The translations under genes were made by a program, and so were the position numbers. 64,000 nucleotides of DNA from Calendula officinalis (taxonomy: Eukaryota > Streptophyta > Magnoliopsida > Asterales > Asteraceae): contig OY970822.1 in assembly GCA_963853835.1 (NCBI GenBank), positions 83,247,135 to 83,311,134 of the forward strand. Direction: 5' to 3'. The notes below the pieces were generated by a model. It did not search any database. It saw only the letters and a program-made list of their open reading frames with translations, and was not told the DNA's origin. Positions within the stretch are counted from its first letter, which is position 1, and each line of letters begins with the position of its first letter. Positions 61,517 through 64,000 of the stretch are shown here, piece after piece.

Positions 61517-63649
61517 TTATTTATTTTGATTTGATTTTTCATTGTTCTTGAAGTAATTGCTGTTCTTTGGGCTTCCAACTCTTCTGTTTTGCACAAATCT
61601 TGGTGCACTTCTTCCAAATCTTGATGTTTCAGCAATTTGAGTTTTATTTTTATTCACTACTGAAGGACCAGTAGTATCTTTTAACTTTTGTATTTTTGCT
61701 TTTTCTTTAGAATTTTTAAATTCTTTAAATTCTTTACAATTAATTGGATTGAAGTGACAATCCTTTGCTAAATGATTTACCTTGTTGCATATAACACATC
61801 TTAATTTCTTACCTTTAGCACCTTCAGGTTTTCTTTGATCTAAGAGTTGATTTCTATTTCTTTCATTTCCCCTTTTTAGAATTTTTGGTATATTTTCTGC
61901 ATTATATTTAGGAGAATTTTCTTCACTTTGTGCTGTGTGAAAACTTGTATCAATTGAGTTTGGAGATTTAGTTCGAACGATTGTAAATTCAATTGAGTTT
62001 GTAGTTCTATCATCATCAGAAAAATCATTTGATTCAGATGTTTCAGTATTAGTTTCAATTTGATTTTCACTTTTTAATTCATTAATTATTCTTTCTGAAC
62101 TGTTTTTAAGTGGAGGAATGAATTTATATGGAGGTGGTAAAGCATGATATCCCACTCCATGAACAACTTTTTCTGTAGTTTGATTATTAGTTAATTCATC
62201 AAGAATTTTAGTGCTTCTTTCAAATTTCTTAATTGTCAATTTATTTTGTTCAATTTCAAGTTGACATTCTTCTAATTTACTTGTTAATTCTTTATTTTTT
62301 AATTCATAGAAGTCTTTCTCATCTACAGCTTGAAGCAATTCTTCCTTTATCCTTTGATCAATCATCTGGTACACCTTTATCTGATGTTCTTGATCAGCAA
62401 TCACACCATCAAATTCATAATTTCTTCTTAATGCTTTTGCAAGATCTTCATTTAATTTAGTGTTTTCTTTTTCTAAATTTTTAACAATTTTAATACATTC
62501 AGAAGTACAAGGTTTAGGTTTTACCTCAGATTTGCTGTCAGTAAAGGCCATAAGAGCTTGATTTTGAGCATGCTCTTCTGCTTGGAAGCTCCAGTCATAG
62601 CCTTGTCCTTGTTGTGAAACAAGAGCAGTTGATTTTGATCTTTTGTCTGGATGAGGACATTCTTTTGCAAAGTGACCAAGATTGTTACAGTTGTAACATT
62701 TGACTTTAGTTTTGTCAAATCCAGCTTTGTCACCTTTGTTGTAGTTGAGACTTGTCCTACCAGTCCTTTTTAAGAATCTTTTGGTTCTCAGAATCAGCAT
62801 AGCCATCTGCCATTTGAGATCCATCTCTTCAAGATCATCTGGATTCAATTGTTCCAAATCATCACTAATTAGTGCAGTATGCACATGACTAGTGAAAAAG
62901 GATTCTCTTGCAGCATCTTCACAATCTGCAGCCTTTCCTGTGGTAGTTTCTTGACCTTGACCTGTACTAGATACAAATGCAGCATTATTAAAAGAAATAG
63001 AAGGGTTCTTTTGATTTACCTCAGTTTCAAATACTCTGAGATCATTGTAGAGTTCATCTAACTCCTTTTCTTCTAGTGCATCTCTCTGTCTGTATATCAC
63101 TGTGTACATGGCCCATTCTTCACTAAGAGACCTTAGGAACTTCATGTTAACATCTTCTTGATCCATCTTAACCCCAACCTGGTTAAGTTCACCAATTAGC
63201 TTGTTGAATCTGTCAAACACTTGAGTGAGTGTCTCATTGGGCTTTCCTTTGAAGTTTTCAAAGTCTTGCTTGAGAACAGACTTCATGTTCCTTTTGGTGC
63301 TCTTGGTGCCAACAAATCTTTTCTCCAGTGCTTGCCACAGCACCTTTGGATCATCATATTCAACAAAGAGATGTTGATAGTCATTAGGAATGGCCAGTAG
63401 GAGAGTGCTTAGAGTTTTGAGTTCGATTCCTCTGTCTTTCTTCTCCTTTTCACACTTGAGTTTATCTGCTTCAGTTGCAGAACTGGTTGCTTGAGCAGGA
63501 CCAGTTTTGTTTCCTTCAATGACAACTTCCCACATGGAATAATCAGTAATAAGCATGTATTGCTTAATACGATTCTTCCACATCCCAAAGTTATTGGGAG
63601 TGAGTATAGGGATTTTGTTAGCTTGAGTGCTTTCATTATTATCAGTCAT
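61517..63649 (-). CDS. gag: Copia Gag (UBN2 type) with two zinc knuckles
   Basis: 710 codons, ATG at 63649. N-terminal UBN2-type gag (FGMWKNRIKQYMLI, TLSTLLLAIPNDY, MKSVLKQDFENFKG, EEWAMYTVIYR; residues 1-220). Zinc knuckle 1 is CYNCNNLGHFAKEC (~residue 315); a long coiled coil spans ~370-480 (LEKENTKLNEDLAKAL, LTSKLEECQLEIEQNKLTI); knuckle 2 is CVICNKVNHLAKDC (~616). Gag forms the virus-like particle and packages RNA. Two knuckles and the coiled coil make it longer than in simple copias. The frame is open throughout; pol would need a frameshift, which may be the element's normal arrangement or damage. Confidence 0.9.
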   Translation of the reverse strand: MTDNNESTQANKIPILTPNNFGMWKNRIKQYMLITDYSMWEVVIEGNKTGPAQATSSATEADKLKCEKEKKDRGIELKTLSTLLLAIPNDYQHLFVEYDDPKVLWQALEKRFVGTKSTKRNMKSVLKQDFENFKGKPNETLTQVFDRFNKLIGELNQVGVKMDQEDVNMKFLRSLSEEWAMYTVIYRQRDALEEKELDELYNDLRVFETEVNQKNPSISFNNAAFVSSTGQGQETTTGKAADCEDAARESFFTSHVHTALISDDLEQLNPDDLEEMDLKWQMAMLILRTKRFLKRTGRTSLNYNKGDKAGFDKTKVKCYNCNNLGHFAKECPHPDKRSKSTALVSQQGQGYDWSFQAEEHAQNQALMAFTDSKSEVKPKPCTSECIKIVKNLEKENTKLNEDLAKALRRNYEFDGVIADQEHQIKVYQMIDQRIKEELLQAVDEKDFYELKNKELTSKLEECQLEIEQNKLTIKKFERSTKILDELTNNQTTEKVVHGVGYHALPPPYKFIPPLKNSSERIINELKSENQIETNTETSESNDFSDDDRTTNSIEFTIVRTKSPNSIDTSFHTAQSEENSPKYNAENIPKILKRGNERNRNQLLDQRKPEGAKGKKLRCVICNKVNHLAKDCHFNPINCKEFKEFKNSKEKAKIQKLKDTTGPSVVNKNKTQIAETSRFGRSAPRFVQNRRVGSPKNSNYFKNNEKSNQNK

Positions 63650-63726
63650 GATTAATAATGTGTGTGTTTTAAAGATTAAAACTTTTTGTTTGTTCTTAAA
63701 AAAAACGTAGATCTAGAACCAATAAG

Positions 63727-63739
63727 CTCTGATACCACT
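63727..63739 (-). other. Primer binding site (tRNA-iMet)
   Basis: On the minus strand AGTGGTATCAGAG, right after the 5' LTR end. Confidence 0.88.
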
Positions 63740-64000
63740 TGTCAGGATCGATTAACTATGAATGAGTTAATAAACACCTTAGATCTAATTGATAATAGAA
63801 GTTGTAGCGGATCAACACTATATCAATGTATTAAGAACAATGAACTGTAAAACAATAAGCGAAAATATTAAGAACACAGTTTCACAAAAAGCTTCAATGT
63901 ATATTATTGAATCACAATACACACGTACGTTTACAATTCGTCGGGAACTATTTATAATAGTCCTTGAAGCTAAACTATTTACCCTAGTTATTCTAGGACT
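63740..64000 (-). repeat. 5' LTR of the copia element (cut by the window edge)
   Basis: It begins TGTCAGGATCGATTAAC on the plus strand. It is almost identical to 52955-53190 over the first ~225 bases, then continues with ACTATTTACCCTAG, not found in the 3' LTR, so the 3' LTR has an internal deletion or rearrangement there. Confidence 0.88.

Larger units (their letters stand above)
52955..64000 (-). mobile_element. Near-complete Ty1/copia element with extra 3' ORF
   Basis: Minus strand, right to left: 5' LTR (63740 to beyond the edge), PBS, gag, protease-integrase, RT-RNase H, spacer, third ORF, polypurine tract, 3' LTR (52955-53565). The copia order (integrase before RT) is clear. A sense ORF of over 1,100 codons after pol places it near SIRE/Maximus-type copia elements, which often carry such ORFs; I recall similar ones annotated widely in Asteraceae. 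Stops in pol and ORF3 suggest it is not autonomous. The two LTRs look nearly identical where both are visible, so it is young. Confidence 0.92.

Overview
The window is nuclear DNA of a flowering plant. It is AT-rich and consists almost entirely of transposable elements (TEs) nested in one another; I found no convincing intact host gene, rRNA, tRNA or CRISPR array. PBSs matching the 3' end of plant initiator tRNA-Met, plant L1 LINEs, Tourist-, Stowaway- and hAT-type MITEs and Mutator-like (MULE) elements all say eudicot. The copia element with a long extra 3' ORF, and the gypsy LTRs with TGTAACGACCCG / GGGTGTTACA ends, resemble repeats I know from Asteraceae (Anthemideae such as Tanacetum or Artemisia). 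That family placement is inference.

Layout. 1-4465: a gypsy-type LTR (533-2785) with element-internal DNA on both sides. 4466-5308: the gag and LTR end of a copia element, minus strand. 5309-12997: SINE-like DNA, a hAT MITE, a Tourist-like MITE split by a solo LTR, a Stowaway MITE, and a second MITE split by a hAT element. 13288-30748: three large Mutator-type elements (13288-14029, 14894-22702, 23730-30748) whose interiors are arrays of short perfect palindromes built on CACATGTG. The second is split by a solo LTR that itself carries a foldback element packed with TTAATCATCGATGATTAA. The third is split by a 5'-truncated gypsy element, itself split by another solo LTR. 31005-36007: MITEs around a 3.3 kb non-autonomous copia element with paired LTRs, carrying a hAT MITE inside its gag-like gene. 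36712-47160: a full-length but decayed L1 LINE with a second, 5'-truncated L1 inside ORF1 and a solo LTR lying between two ~480 bp direct repeats at its 5' end. 47176-52954: SINE, MITEs and hAT elements. 52955-64000: a nearly complete minus-strand copia element (gag, protease-integrase, RT-RNase H, extra 3' ORF) that runs off the right edge.

Insertion order can be read because many elements keep exact target-site duplications (TSDs): 10 bp for two MULEs, 9 bp for a MULE-MITE, 8 bp for four hATs, TTA for Tourist types, TA for Stowaway, 5 bp for LTRs and 15 bp for the L1. All coding sequence is TE-derived and damaged by stops or frameshifts.

The most interesting signal is recurring dyad symmetry under sequence turnover. 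Palindromic motifs inside MULEs keep the CACATGTG core while their outer arms change symmetrically. Tandem 45 bp units in gypsy LTRs form hairpins with compensatory changes. A related LTR has an array of quite different sequence at the same place that still folds into hairpins. Other notable points are a ~480 bp 'target duplication' around a solo LTR and a TACTACTG motif scattered throughout the copia element.
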